Positions 1 through 9,723 are shown, numbered from the stretch's first letter. The stretch: 64,000 nt of DNA from Petroclostridium sp. X23 (GCF_030013905.1 NZ_CP124862.1:1491051-1555050); one strand, 5' to 3'. Made by a program: numbers and translations. Notes: generated from the sequence alone by a model not told the origin.

Positions 1-1553
1 TTTGCATCGGTATATCCAACCTTCTCTGCAACTTCATAAATTTTCAGCCGGACATCTTTTAATAGTTCCTTTGCCATTTCCATTCTATAATGGATAATAT
101 AATCACTAAAATTAATACCTGTCTCTTTCTTGAATAGTTCACCTAAATATTTAGGATTCATGAAAACCTGATTCGCCACATCTTCCAGTCTTATTTCTTC
201 TTTAAAATGCTCAATAATATATGCCTTTGTAATTTCAATAACTTTTCTTTTTTTGCTATTTTTTGAGCTGTTATAAATCTTTTTGCTATAATTGAATAGA
301 TTTGAAAAATATGTTAAAACATGCTGTATCGATTGACACTCATTAATTTCATTGTATATCTTGCTTTTGCTGATATTTTCCCCCTCCATGTCCAAACCGA
401 TTCTTCTCATTACTTTAAAAAATACTTCTATAATTTCATAGCATAGTTGGAAAAATGAAATTGGATTAACGTCCTTTCTTTCTTTAAAATCAGAGAACAT
501 GGCAGCAATAAGTATTTCAAGCGCTTCGTTATCAAATACCTCCAAAAAACATTCCAGCCTTTTTTCTTTATAAATAGGAAATATCTCCCTAAAATCCAAT
601 TGGAAATACACATTTTTTGAAATATCTATTACTTGATTTACACCTAAAATGACCCTTGCTTTCAAAGCATTCTCAGCAAAACGATATGATTCCGGCAGAG
701 AACCGAATTCTTTTTCCGTGCTTCCCACTCCTAATGTTAATTCAAATTTTCGTATCATCGGAACAAAAGATTTGATGATATTGAAAGACTTAAAAACCAT
801 ATTATTAATTTCTGAATCCTTATGAAAATCATAATTTAATATGCAAATGACTTGTTTGTTTGAAATAATAGCAATGATTTCAAAACATTCTTGGTTAAAT
901 ATACAATTTATACGCTGCTGCATATCTTCAAGCACATCTTTTTCAACAGATTTGTTTATGTTTCTGTTACTTTTATTATCAATCCTGTAGATTAGAATTT
1001 TAAAGTATCCGGGCATGAAATATGTGTCATATTCATTATTGATTTTTGATAAGTCAATGTTCTGTTCCGGGAGATCCACATTGCATATAACGCTCTGAAA
1101 AAACTGCTCCTGAAGTTTCATGAGACTAAGTTCAAGTTTTCCTCTTACCAGCTTATCTTCTATTAACTTTTGTTTTTGGGCATATACTTTTGTTCCTACT
1201 ACTTCCAGCAGGTCCTCAAGTTCTTTCTGGTCTATGGGCTTTAATAAATACCCAAGAGCACCATACTTTAACGCATTCTGCGTATAACTGAAGTCATTAT
1301 ATCCACTTACGATAATAAAACCTGTTTCGATTTCCATTTCTTTTATATTCTTTATTAAATCAATTCCGTCCATACCTGGCATTCGTATATCTATAATAGC
1401 CAAATCGGGTCTCTTCTCCTTTATCAGTTCATATGCCTCATCCCCGTTATAAGCCTCGCCTATAACGGTAAAATTGAGTTTTTCCCAATTGATGATCTTT
1501 TTAATCAGTTGACAGACCCAGAATTCATCATCAACAATTATTACCGTAAGCAT
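1..1553 (-). CDS. AraC-family two-component response regulator (YesN-like), 3' end outside window
   Basis: Cytoplasmic response regulator that would be phosphorylated by a partner histidine kinase and then control transcription. The N-terminal ~120 residues are a CheY-like receiver with the acidic pocket near the start (IIVDDE), the phospho-acceptor Asp in DLAIIDIRMPGMDG and the conserved Lys in LLKPID. A long middle region follows, then a C-terminal AraC double helix-turn-helix (KYLGELFKKETG, IYEVAEKVGYTD) that runs off base 1, so the last residues are missing. The ATG at 1551-1553 has an AGGAGG site just upstream. It lies 79 bp downstream of the sugar ABC ATPase on the same strand. In clostridia such regulators usually sit with a histidine kinase and sugar transport genes; those would be to the left of the window. 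No kinase is visible here. Confidence 0.9.
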   Translation of the reverse strand, partial: MLTVIIVDDEFWVCQLIKKIINWEKLNFTVIGEAYNGDEAYELIKEKRPDLAIIDIRMPGMDGIDLIKNIKEMEIETGFIIVSGYNDFSYTQNALKYGALGYLLKPIDQKELEDLLEVVGTKVYAQKQKLIEDKLVRGKLELSLMKLQEQFFQSVICNVDLPEQNIDLSKINNEYDTYFMPGYFKILIYRIDNKSNRNINKSVEKDVLEDMQQRINCIFNQECFEIIAIISNKQVICILNYDFHKDSEINNMVFKSFNIIKSFVPMIRKFELTLGVGSTEKEFGSLPESYRFAENALKARVILGVNQVIDISKNVYFQLDFREIFPIYKEKRLECFLEVFDNEALEILIAAMFSDFKERKDVNPISFFQLCYEIIEVFFKVMRRIGLDMEGENISKSKIYNEINECQSIQHVLTYFSNLFNYSKKIYNSSKNSKKRKVIEITKAYIIEHFKEEIRLEDVANQVFMNPKYLGELFKKETGINFSDYIIHYRMEMAKELLKDVRLKIYEVAEKVGYTDA

Positions 1554-1632
1554 AAGTCTATCCCTCCTAAGATATATTCAATAATGTTTCTTATCATTAT
1601 TCATCACTTATGTGCATTTTCGCGAATAGTTA

Positions 1633-3117
1633 TCAATTCACGGCAATGGTTAGAATTTTTTCCTGTGTTACATCCCTTCTATCTAATTCACCGCAAATAG
1701 TCCCTTTACGCATCACTATGATCCTATCACACAAGGATAGTACTTCCTTATACTCTGACGATACTAAAATGATACCTATGCCTTCCCTTGCCTGATTACG
1801 GATGATCTGGTGTATTTCTTGCTTAGATGCTATATCAATGCCTCTGGTTGGCTCATTCAGGATCAAAATCTCCGGCCTTATTGACAGCCATTTAGATATA
1901 AGCACCTTCTGTTGGTTGCCTCCACTGAGATTTCCAACCTCTTGGCTGCCAGATACGTTTCTTATCATTAGTCTTTGAATATAGTATCCTGCCATAAATT
2001 TCTCAAGACATAAGTTAATGATTCCAAACAAGCTAATCTTCCGTAATGATGGCAATGTTATATTTTCATTCATAGACATATTAAGTATTAACCCTTCAAG
2101 GTTTCTGTCCTCCGGTACCATTCCGATTTTATTCTTTATTGCATCAATAGGGGTTCGGATATCAATTTCTTTCCCTTTCATGTTAATAATGCCGGAATTT
2201 TTTTTCATTGCTCCGAATATAACTTTCATTAATTCAGTACCACCAGAGCCCATTAAACCTGTAAAACCTAGAATTTCTCCTTTTCTCAAGTAAAAGCTAA
2301 CGTCTTTAAGCAGCTCTTCGGTTGAGATGTTTTCTACTTGGAGTATTTTTTCTCCGATTGAGTTGGAAAGTTTACCGGCTTTTTTTTCAAAATCACTTCC
2401 CACCATTAAAGAAATCAACATTTCTTCACTACATTCTGCCCTTAAATACGTACCTATAGAGACACCATCCCGCAATACCATAATTCTATCTGCAATCTGC
2501 AATGCCTCATTCAATTGGTGAGAAATAAAAATAACTGAGATACCTTCCGATTTCAGTTTGATAATTATTTCCCTGAGTATACATGTTTCTTTTTCAGACA
2601 TAGAGGAAGTTGATTCGTCCATGATGATCAGCGAAAGATTTGTAGCTAAAGACCTGGCTATGCCTACCAACTGTTTCTGAACAACCGAAAGCCTGTCCAC
2701 ATACATCGTAGGATCAATATTTAACCCAACCTCCAGCAGATACTTTTCAGCCTCTTTATACATTTCCTTTTTGCTTATAAAAAAAGGCTTACAATACTTT
2801 TTATTTCCTAAAAAAATATTCTCTGCAACACTCAGATTGCGTATAAGGTTCAGTTCCTGATGAATGACACTTATCCCAAGTTTTTGAGAGTCACTGGGTA
2901 CATTTAATTCCACTTCTTTTTCATTAAAATAGACTTTTCCGCTATCCTTTGTATATATACCGGCCAGTATTTTCATTAACGATGTCTTACCTGCTCCGTT
3001 CGCTCCTACCAGCGCCAAAACTTCGCCTTGTAGAACATTCATATTTACGTTATTTAGCACCTTAGTACCTGCGAAAGACTTAGATATGCATTCCATTCTA
3101 AGAATTTCCGACTGCAT
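1633..3117 (-). CDS. Sugar ABC transporter ATP-binding protein (RbsA/MglA family)
   Basis: Duplicated-ATPase subunit of a carbohydrate uptake (CUT2) ABC transporter, about 494 residues, the usual length. NBD1 has Walker A GANGAGKT at residues 38-45. NBD2 carries the signature LSGGNQQKV and a Walker A region of altered sequence (GLMGSGGTE), as is normal in this family. A longer frame starts at 3159, but the ATG at 3115-3117 has a well-spaced AGGAGG and matches the family N-terminus, so it is preferred. No permease or sugar-binding protein adjoins it, which is odd because these genes normally sit in an operon. A terminator-like hairpin separates it from the dehydrogenase upstream, and the response regulator follows downstream. 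Substrate unknown. Confidence 0.9.
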   Translation of the reverse strand: MQSEILRMECISKSFAGTKVLNNVNMNVLQGEVLALVGANGAGKTSLMKILAGIYTKDSGKVYFNEKEVELNVPSDSQKLGISVIHQELNLIRNLSVAENIFLGNKKYCKPFFISKKEMYKEAEKYLLEVGLNIDPTMYVDRLSVVQKQLVGIARSLATNLSLIIMDESTSSMSEKETCILREIIIKLKSEGISVIFISHQLNEALQIADRIMVLRDGVSIGTYLRAECSEEMLISLMVGSDFEKKAGKLSNSIGEKILQVENISTEELLKDVSFYLRKGEILGFTGLMGSGGTELMKVIFGAMKKNSGIINMKGKEIDIRTPIDAIKNKIGMVPEDRNLEGLILNMSMNENITLPSLRKISLFGIINLCLEKFMAGYYIQRLMIRNVSGSQEVGNLSGGNQQKVLISKWLSIRPEILILNEPTRGIDIASKQEIHQIIRNQAREGIGIILVSSEYKEVLSLCDRIIVMRKGTICGELDRRDVTQEKILTIAVN

Positions 3118-3190
3118 GAACACATACCTCCTTAAGTACACGGTTCCTATATACTGCATGAATTTTTACATTTATTAAATATCCGCATAA

Positions 3191-3238
3191 AACGAAAACT
3201 GAAATAGCACCGTAGTACCGGCTATTACAGTTTTCGTT
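3191..3238 (-). terminator. Rho-independent terminator-like hairpin after the SDR gene
   Basis: Arms 3191-3208 and 3221-3238 pair at 17 of 18 positions around a 12-base loop; on the minus strand the stem is followed by TTTTATGC. It lies between the short-chain dehydrogenase and the ABC ATPase, so it probably ends the long PTS operon. Confidence 0.65.
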
Positions 3239-3340
3239 CATATAGTAAAGGGATATTCTGTTCTTATCTGCTGGGATTACCATTGTGTTATGCATGCAAT
3301 GCTGCTATCAATCATACAGCTTGTGCCTCGGCTAATCGTA

Positions 3341-4114
3341 TCATAGGCAGACATAGCCTCCATCAACCACAATATCAGAGCCTGTAGCATATATAGAAGC
3401 ATCACTTGCGAGAAACAAATAGGCACCTACCAGATCAACCGGCCTGCCAAGCCTTTTCAACGGCACTTTTGCCTCCCATACCGGATGCATTTCAGATGCA
3501 TCTCGTATTAGTTCTGTCAACATATAACCCGGACTTACACTATTCACACGTATACCGTATTGTGCCCATTCCACCGCTAAAGCTTTTGTAAGCTGCATAA
3601 CACCTGCTTTCGCGGCACAATAATTTGCGATTGTCTGTGGGATGTTGACAATATGCCCTGATATTGAAGCGGTGCTAACAATAGAACCTCCTTTTCCCTG
3701 TGCTTTCATTGTCCTTGCAGCTGCCTGTGCTGTTAGAAACACACCGTTTAGATTAACATCTATAACCTTTTTAAAATCGCTCTCTGATATATCCATTGCA
3801 TTATCAAGCGTTGATATTCCGGCATTATTAATTGCAAAATCAATACTGCCGAATTCATTCAGAAATACTTCCATCATCTTTTCAACATCAGCGGCGTCAG
3901 TCACATTGCATCCGATAGCTGCAACCTTTCTGCCATATTTTTTCCAAATTTCCTCAGCTGCCTTTTGTGCAGCTTCATCATCAATATCCACCACTGCCAG
4001 ATCGGCACCTGCATCAACAAAAGCTTCTGCAAGACATTTTCCTATTCCTCTGGCAGCACCTGTAATAAATCCTTTTTTATTTGCCATGCTAAATATATCA
4101 AGTACACTCATCAT
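3341..4114 (-). CDS. Short-chain dehydrogenase/reductase (SDR), sugar-alcohol type
   Basis: NAD(P)-dependent oxidoreductase of the classical SDR family, about 257 residues. It has the Rossmann glycine motif TGAARGIG (residues 18-25), NNAGIS, a catalytic Ser in STASISG, the YCAAK catalytic Tyr/Lys pair and the PGY motif after the active site. The sequence resembles sorbose reductase and arabinitol/mannitol dehydrogenase relatives, so interconversion of a ketose and a polyol is a reasonable inference, but the substrate is not shown. The start is taken at the tandem ATGs at 4109-4114, preceded by a G-rich ribosome site; a longer frame begins at 4138. It is the last gene of the PTS operon, 292 bp after Enzyme I, and that gap carries a motif repeated upstream of the aldolase gene. 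Confidence 0.88.
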   Translation of the reverse strand: MMSVLDIFSMANKKGFITGAARGIGKCLAEAFVDAGADLAVVDIDDEAAQKAAEEIWKKYGRKVAAIGCNVTDAADVEKMMEVFLNEFGSIDFAINNAGISTLDNAMDISESDFKKVIDVNLNGVFLTAQAAARTMKAQGKGGSIVSTASISGHIVNIPQTIANYCAAKAGVMQLTKALAVEWAQYGIRVNSVSPGYMLTELIRDASEMHPVWEAKVPLKRLGRPVDLVGAYLFLASDASIYATGSDIVVDGGYVCL

Positions 4115-4288
4115 GATTCCCCCCCATTGAATATTCAATTTCTATTGTATTTTCTTACATTTGCTAAAGCAATGAGGGTAAATACATATTTGGTGTACTA
4201 AAACCAGAAATGCATTATCGTATTTAGGAGTACAATAGAAAGGAAAATAGGCTTTAGTGCCGAATATAATATATTATGGATTTCCTCC

Positions 4289-4345
4289 TTTGTTAACCGG
4301 TGTTTGGTCACACAATATGTTCAACATTCAGGGGTCAGATCCGTT
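4289..4345 (-). promoter_or_regulatory. Repeated intergenic motif, copy 1 (upstream of SDR gene)
   Basis: A ~57-base segment between ptsI and the SDR gene is closely repeated at 9812-9868. The conserved core on the minus strand reads GTGTGACCAAACACC, flanked by CATAT and TTAACAAA, and contains the dyad GTGT-N6-ACAC. It could be an operator or an internal promoter element; this is inferred from conservation only. Confidence 0.45.
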
Positions 4346-4406
4346 TATTCTTTATTGTAAATGCGCAATTACCACTAGATCTAATCTTCCATTCCATGAA
4401 TATCCC

Positions 4407-6146
4407 TCATATATTGAGAAGATACTCCATGTTTCTTTCTTTTAAAACATCTGCTAAATACCTTTCAACGGAAGATACATCGGTGAATTTAAAAACTTCA
4501 TCTCTTACATTTTTAGCAAATTTCATATCTACAGATGTAATGATCTTTCTTATCTTTAGAATAGATGCCGTACTCACACTAAATTCATCCAACCCCATCC
4601 CCAACAGCAATATGGCTGCTTTGGGGTCACCGGCCAATTCTCCGCACATCCCTGTAAACTTGCCCATCTTGTGTGATATGTCAATCACACCCTGTATCAG
4701 TCTTAAAACGGCAGGATTTAAGCTATTATATATTTTACTGACACTCCTATTTCCACGATCCACCGCCAATGTGTATTGGGTCAAGTCATTGGTTCCGATA
4801 CTGAAAAAGTCAACATGTTTTGCTATCATATCTGCATTAATAGCTGCCGACGGGATCTCAACCATTACACCTACCTGAATCTGTTCATCAAATTCAATCT
4901 TCTTCTCTTTCAACTCTCTTTTCGCTTCTTCTAGGATTTTATTTGCTGCCAATACTTCATCCACAGAAGAAATCATCGGATACATAATTCTTGCTTTACC
5001 GTATGCACTTGCTCTTAATATGGCTCTTAACTGCGCCTTAAACATATCTTTATCTTCAAGACAAATCCTTATAGCTCTGAAACCTAAGAAAGGATTCTCT
5101 TCCTTGGGGAGGTTGAAATAAGGTATTTCTTTATCTCCACCTACGTCAAGGGTCCTTATAATCACCGGCTTTCCATTCATCCCTTGCAATACTTGCTTAT
5201 AAGAAAAGAACTGCTCTTCCTCGGTAGGCATACCGGACCTATGCATATAAACAAACTCCGTCCTGAATAATCCTATCCCCTCAGCGCCGTTCTCTATAAC
5301 TCTAGCAACGTCCTCCGGCACACCGATATTTGCCGCTATCTCAACGACATGGCCGTCAATAGTAGATGATGGCGTATTAACAAGTTCTTTTAATTTTTCT
5401 TTAATACTCATCTGTTCATTGATTTTTTTTCGGATCTCGGACACTTTTTGCGAATCGATGTCAAACTCAGCCACGCCTGCATTTCCGTCAATATATGTCA
5501 GCACGCCATCTTTTACAGTGTTCAACACCCCTTTTAATCCAAATACCGCGGGAATATCCATATTTCGAGCCAGTATTGCCGTATGAGAGGTAATTCCTCC
5601 TCCTTCACTGATGATCCCTTTTACATGTTTAGTATCCGCTGCTGCAAGCATAGACGGACTGATTTCCTCTCCAACAAGTATGACATCCTCTATCATATTG
5701 GATAGATCCTTAAAGGGTATGCCAAGAATATTTTTCAAAATCCTGTTTCCAATATCCTTTAAATCTTCGGCCCGTTCCCGGATATATGGGTCGTCAATCA
5801 TCTCAAATATTTTTGCCTGTTCATCGATGGTTTCTTTTACAGCCCATACTGCATTAAACCGCTGATTCATCACTTTGGATTCAATCTCTTTTGCAAGCAC
5901 AGGGTCTTCAATCATGGCGATATGGGCCATCATGATTTCTGCTTTATCTTCACCTATATTTTCTTTGGAAATGTGATATACCTCTTCAAGCTGAAGCTTT
6001 GACTTCTCAATGGCTTTATGAAGCAAATCCAGTTCATCACGGATTTGCTCCTGTGAAATCTCCTTATGTTCTATAGTAATGTGGGGTTCATGGATTAAAT
6101 ACGCTTTGGCTACTGATATTCCCGGTGATGCTGCACTCCCCTGCAT
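4407..6146 (-). CDS. ptsI: PTS Enzyme I (phosphoenolpyruvate-protein phosphotransferase)
   Basis: First enzyme of the PTS: takes phosphate from PEP on a histidine and passes it to HPr in the cytoplasm. About 579 residues, full length. The phospho-histidine lies in GGGITSHTAILARN; the PEP-binding TIM barrel has GLFRTEFVYM, TLDVGGDKE and the Cys-containing signature near the end (GMCGELAGDP). The ATG at 6144-6146 has AGAGGAGGTGG immediately upstream. That ribosome site overlaps the end of the HPr gene, so the two are translationally close. It is the only Enzyme I in the window and is embedded in the sugar island rather than a stand-alone ptsHI locus. Confidence 0.96.
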   Translation of the reverse strand: MQGSAASPGISVAKAYLIHEPHITIEHKEISQEQIRDELDLLHKAIEKSKLQLEEVYHISKENIGEDKAEIMMAHIAMIEDPVLAKEIESKVMNQRFNAVWAVKETIDEQAKIFEMIDDPYIRERAEDLKDIGNRILKNILGIPFKDLSNMIEDVILVGEEISPSMLAAADTKHVKGIISEGGGITSHTAILARNMDIPAVFGLKGVLNTVKDGVLTYIDGNAGVAEFDIDSQKVSEIRKKINEQMSIKEKLKELVNTPSSTIDGHVVEIAANIGVPEDVARVIENGAEGIGLFRTEFVYMHRSGMPTEEEQFFSYKQVLQGMNGKPVIIRTLDVGGDKEIPYFNLPKEENPFLGFRAIRICLEDKDMFKAQLRAILRASAYGKARIMYPMISSVDEVLAANKILEEAKRELKEKKIEFDEQIQVGVMVEIPSAAINADMIAKHVDFFSIGTNDLTQYTLAVDRGNRSVSKIYNSLNPAVLRLIQGVIDISHKMGKFTGMCGELAGDPKAAILLLGMGLDEFSVSTASILKIRKIITSVDMKFAKNVRDEVFKFTDVSSVERYLADVLKERNMEYLLNI

Positions 6147-6159
6147 ACGTCCACCTCCT

Positions 6160-6423
6160 CTACTCGCCAAAATTTGAATTGACTAATTCTGCAAGATTAT
6201 CAATAGCTTTTTCTTCATCTTCCCCGTCAGCAATAATACTAATGGTACTTCCTGATTGTATCCCTGCTGAAAGAATATTTAAAATGCTTTTAGCATTTAA
6301 GTGTTTATTCTTATGCTCAATGATGATCTCTGATTTGAATTTTGATGCTGTTTTAGAGAATTCACTTGCAGGCCTTGCATGCAAGCCCACCTTATTTGTT
6401 ATTAATACTTCGACTCTTTTCAT
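6160..6423 (-). CDS. ptsH: HPr phosphocarrier protein, both regulatory sites intact
   Basis: Small cytoplasmic phosphocarrier (87 residues) that moves phosphate from Enzyme I to sugar EIIA domains. His15 lies in VGLHARPASEF and Ser46, the target of HPr kinase in Gram-positive bacteria, in NAKSILNIL. The ATG at 6421-6423 is chosen because AGGAG sits five bases upstream; an in-frame GTG two codons earlier overlaps that site. It directly precedes ptsI and follows the zinc dehydrogenase, so the island carries its own general PTS pair. Two further HPr paralogues (17757-18020 and 21654-21917) lack one or other phosphorylation site. Confidence 0.95.
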   Translation of the reverse strand: MKRVEVLITNKVGLHARPASEFSKTASKFKSEIIIEHKNKHLNAKSILNILSAGIQSGSTISIIADGEDEEKAIDNLAELVNSNFGE

Positions 6424-6579
6424 AAACACTCCTCATTCTTAATAGTATTAAAATATCTGCTAACCTTTTTAATATGGTCTGCAAATGCTGATCTTGATCA
6501 TATGCATTTACAGACCATCGTTTCTATTCAAACTACAGTTGCGCCTTTTGCATATAAACCGAACGATGCTATACTAAAT

Positions 6580-7623
6580 CTATAATATTACACTGACTCG
6601 ATAGCTGCCGGGCGTACTGGCTGCTTTATACGCCTCCTGTATCTCACTCAATGGAAAAGTGCACTGAACCAGTTTGGATACATCTACCATCTTTTTATTC
6701 AATAGATTGGCAGCAGTAAAGAAATCCTTCATATCTGCACCATAGGTTCCGACTAATTCCATTTTTCTATAGTGAATAAAGTTGGAGTCAACTTTCAACT
6801 CCGGTGCAGGATATCCTGCTGCAAAATATAGAATTCTTGCATCGTATTTCTTTACCATTTCAAATGCCTGCTTATTCGCAATATTAGCTCCAACAGCTAT
6901 GATGACGGCATCGGCACCTTTCCCATCCGTGAGCTCCTTCACTTTTTCAACAGGATTGCAATCACCGGCATTGATGACTTCTAATCCCATAGATTCAGCT
7001 ACTTCTATTTTTTCCGGCATCACTTCCGTTACGATGACCCTGCTGCCATAGGCCTTTGCCGCCTGGGCATTGACTAATCCCATCGTACCTGCACCTATAA
7101 CGATAATCGTCTCCAGCGGTTTGATCCTTAATTTATCAAGACCCTTTACAACGGTTGCCAGCGGTTCCAGAAAACTCGCTTCACTAGCTGACAGTTCTTT
7201 ATTCATTTTTATTAGCACTCTGCCGTCTCTAATACTATATTCCGAAAATCCAAAAGCACCATAATATCCGTCTTCCGTTGGTTCATTGGTGACTTGTGTA
7301 CATTCACTGGTTAGCGCATGCCTGCATGGATCACATTCGCCGCAGAAGCTATAAGCAACAGCCACACGGTCACCTGCTTCAAAATCGCCTACCACTTTAG
7401 GACCCTTTTTCACTACTATACCGGCAAACTCATGTCCTCCTGCCATCGGGTAAGGCTGATGCTCTCTCAACCCCATCCACTGACCATAGTCAGTTGTACA
7501 GATATTGCAGGCTTCATGTTTTACCAGCACCTGATTGTCACCTATTTCAGGCAGTTCTCTTTGATGTACTTCTGCTAATCCGGCTTTTATTAATACCCCA
7601 AATTTTGTCTGATTCTCCGACAT
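6580..7623 (-). CDS. Zinc-dependent alcohol/polyol dehydrogenase (MDR superfamily)
   Basis: Medium-chain NAD(P)-dependent dehydrogenase of 347 residues, similar to sorbitol and threonine dehydrogenases. Catalytic zinc ligands are suggested by Cys in NICTTDYG and the GHE motif; the structural zinc lobe has four cysteines in CGECDPCRHALTSEC. The coenzyme domain has the glycine motif VIGAGTMGLVNAQ. GGAGGAGATATC precedes the ATG at 7621-7623. It is 21 bp downstream of the iron alcohol dehydrogenase and about 160 bp upstream of HPr on the same strand. It probably oxidises or reduces a polyol or ketose intermediate of this pathway; the substrate cannot be read from sequence. Confidence 0.92.
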   Translation of the reverse strand: MSENQTKFGVLIKAGLAEVHQRELPEIGDNQVLVKHEACNICTTDYGQWMGLREHQPYPMAGGHEFAGIVVKKGPKVVGDFEAGDRVAVAYSFCGECDPCRHALTSECTQVTNEPTEDGYYGAFGFSEYSIRDGRVLIKMNKELSASEASFLEPLATVVKGLDKLRIKPLETIIVIGAGTMGLVNAQAAKAYGSRVIVTEVMPEKIEVAESMGLEVINAGDCNPVEKVKELTDGKGADAVIIAVGANIANKQAFEMVKKYDARILYFAAGYPAPELKVDSNFIHYRKMELVGTYGADMKDFFTAANLLNKKMVDVSKLVQCTFPLSEIQEAYKAASTPGSYRVSVIL

Positions 7624-7644
7624 GATATCTCCTCCAACATTGAT

Positions 7645-8811
7645 TTACTTTGCAAGCTTGAATATTTCAATAACATCTTCTTTATACAGTTTCTTAACAT
7701 TACCTAGCGGACCTCTGCTGGTACACTTTTCAGCCATCTCTTCAATCCTATCATCAGGAATACCACCCTCGGTCAGCGTAACGGGAAGTCCTACTTGCTT
7801 AAAGAATTCCGTCATTCTTCTTATTCCTTCCAAGGCTACCCTTTCAGGATTTTCAAAATCCTGTTCCACGTTCCATACACGCACAGCATACTGCGCAAAT
7901 CTATTCACATTTTCCTTATACACATACTTCATCCATGCCGGGAATATGATTGTTAACGTTGCACCATGCGTCATGTTATACAGTGCACTAATTTCATGCC
8001 CGATCATGTGTGAAGCCCAATCTTCGATTCTCCCTGTCCCTAACAAGCCATTATGGGCAATGGTTCCGGCCCACATAATTTCACTTCGCGCAATATAATC
8101 ATTTGGGTCTTCCAGTGCTTTTGGTATGATATTGATCATTGCCTTCATTACTCCTTCACAGAGCCTGTCGGTAAGATCAACATCTACGACATTGGTGAAA
8201 TATCTTTCAAAAACATGGGACATAATGTCTACACCACCTGCGGCAGTCTGATATTTCGGCAGAGAATAGGTCACCTCAGGATTTAATATGGAGAATCTTG
8301 GCCTCATCTCGTCTCCATCAAGAGCTCTTTTAATATGCCCGTCATCATTGGTTATAACCGTGGTCCTGCTAGCTTCGCTTCCTGTAGCAGGTATGGTCAG
8401 TATGGCTCCCAGTGGCAAACAGCCGGTTATTTGTGCCTTGCCGGTGAAATAGTCCCATACGTCGCCTTCATAATAATATCCCACCGCGATTGCTTTTGCT
8501 GAATCGATAACACTTCCACCGCCTACAGCCAGTATGAAATCAACTTTCTCCCTCCTGCATATTTCAATGCCTTCTTTTACAAGGCTTAGTCTGGGATTCG
8601 GGGTAACTCCCGTCAGCTCAACATATTCAATGCCATTCTCTTTTAAAGATTGTACGACACGGTCATAAAGTCCTATCTTTTCAATAATCCCATCACCATA
8701 ATGGTGAAATAATATTTTTTTGCCGTACTTGCTGATCTCAGCGCCAACACTTGCATCCGTCCCCTTACCGAAAATAATCTTAGTTTCATTTTGATAGATA
8801 AAGTTTTCCAT
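7645..8811 (-). CDS. Iron-containing alcohol dehydrogenase (butanol dehydrogenase-like)
   Basis: Group III, metal-dependent alcohol dehydrogenase of 388 residues. Its N-terminus (NETKIIFGKGTD) and the nucleotide motif GGGSVIDSAKAIA are typical of the BdhA/YqhD-like branch. Metal ligands are expected from the Asp and His residues around GGVDIMSHVFE, IEDWASHMIGHE and NMTHGATL. AAAGGGGTGTAATC leads into the ATG at 8811. In this operon it could reduce an aldehyde released by the adjacent aldolase (for example glycolaldehyde or lactaldehyde) and so balance NADH; this role is inferred from position only. Confidence 0.92.
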   Translation of the reverse strand: MENFIYQNETKIIFGKGTDASVGAEISKYGKKILFHHYGDGIIEKIGLYDRVVQSLKENGIEYVELTGVTPNPRLSLVKEGIEICRREKVDFILAVGGGSVIDSAKAIAVGYYYEGDVWDYFTGKAQITGCLPLGAILTIPATGSEASRTTVITNDDGHIKRALDGDEMRPRFSILNPEVTYSLPKYQTAAGGVDIMSHVFERYFTNVVDVDLTDRLCEGVMKAMINIIPKALEDPNDYIARSEIMWAGTIAHNGLLGTGRIEDWASHMIGHEISALYNMTHGATLTIIFPAWMKYVYKENVNRFAQYAVRVWNVEQDFENPERVALEGIRRMTEFFKQVGLPVTLTEGGIPDDRIEEMAEKCTSRGPLGNVKKLYKEDVIEIFKLAK

Positions 8812-8844
8812 TGATTACACCCCTTTGTATAATAAAGTGATTTC

Positions 8845-9723
8845 TCAGCATTTTCCGTTAGATTCGAAAAGCGTCATATAATGCTTAAGTGCCTGTTTAT
8901 ATCCCTCGGTTCCTTTAAGAAAGGTTTCTATCAGGTTCGCATTTTTATTCCCAAACTCACCTAATTCTCTATCATGCTCCATTTTTGTTCTGTCAATCAT
9001 TAAATAGTCTTTTAATACGCCTAAGCCTGCATTACTTAAATCTGTGAACAAATTAACTTTTTGAATGCCAATTTTGACAGCCTTTTTCAGATTTTCATCA
9101 CCGGTTCCCGACCCCCCATGTAAAACAAGCGGTATATCAATCATGCTATTGAGTTTTTCAAGCAATTCAAACTCCAAGTGAGGCTCTCCGCTGTATGTAC
9201 CGTGGGAAGTTCCCACTGCTACCGCCAGACAGTCCACTCCTGTTTTCTCAATGTAGTTTATTGCTTCTTCAGGTTTTGTCAACCCGGAATCTCTTGTACT
9301 CTCATATTCATAACCCATCCCAACATGTCCTAATTCAGCCTCTACTGAAACGCCGACATGATGTGCAATCTTTACTATTTCTTTTACTTCCTCTACATTT
9401 TGCTTGTACGGCAGTTTTGATCTGTCAATCATCACGGAAGTGAATCCTGCCCGGATGGCTGCTACGATTTCTTCATATGATCCGCCATGGTCAAGGTTTA
9501 ATGCGGCCACTACATGTGGATACTTTCTTTCATAATATTTAGAAATTTCAGTGATGATCTCTTGATCTTTGAGTCCTGCAAAGTCTAATATCACAGGTGA
9601 TTTTAATTCATCAGCAGCTTCATATGCTGCCTCTATTGTTTCTTTATTAAAAATATTTGGAGCAGCTACCCCATAATTGCGTTTTTTTGCATCTTTTAAT
9701 ATTTCAGCCATTGAAACTAACAT
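8845..9723 (-). CDS. Class II ketose-bisphosphate aldolase
   Basis: Zinc-dependent class II aldolase of 292 residues that would cleave a phosphorylated ketose into dihydroxyacetone phosphate and an aldehyde. The zinc and active-site regions are visible: NLDHGGSYEE, AELGHVG, VLHGGSGTG and the phosphate-binding stretch VNLFTDLS. This matches fructose- and tagatose-bisphosphate aldolases (FbaA/GatY/KbaY type). The ATG at 9721-9723 with AAAGAGGGACAATA upstream is preferred to an in-frame start at 9741. It sits inside the PTS operon between EIIA' and the iron dehydrogenase, so it is probably the committed cleavage step for the sugar imported by this PTS. It is preceded by a 204-bp gap holding a repeated motif. 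Confidence 0.92.
   Translation of the reverse strand: MLVSMAEILKDAKKRNYGVAAPNIFNKETIEAAYEAADELKSPVILDFAGLKDQEIITEISKYYERKYPHVVAALNLDHGGSYEEIVAAIRAGFTSVMIDRSKLPYKQNVEEVKEIVKIAHHVGVSVEAELGHVGMGYEYESTRDSGLTKPEEAINYIEKTGVDCLAVAVGTSHGTYSGEPHLEFELLEKLNSMIDIPLVLHGGSGTGDENLKKAVKIGIQKVNLFTDLSNAGLGVLKDYLMIDRTKMEHDRELGEFGNKNANLIETFLKGTEGYKQALKHYMTLFESNGKC

Noticed and set aside
3098..3295. 65-codon minus-strand frame over the terminator between SDR and ABC ATPase
   Set aside because: It reads through a terminator hairpin and overlaps the real ABC ATPase start; no ribosome site.
4115..4138. Longer N-terminus for the SDR protein
   Set aside because: The extension covers the G-rich ribosome site and adds no SDR sequence; the tandem ATGs at 4109-4114 fit better.
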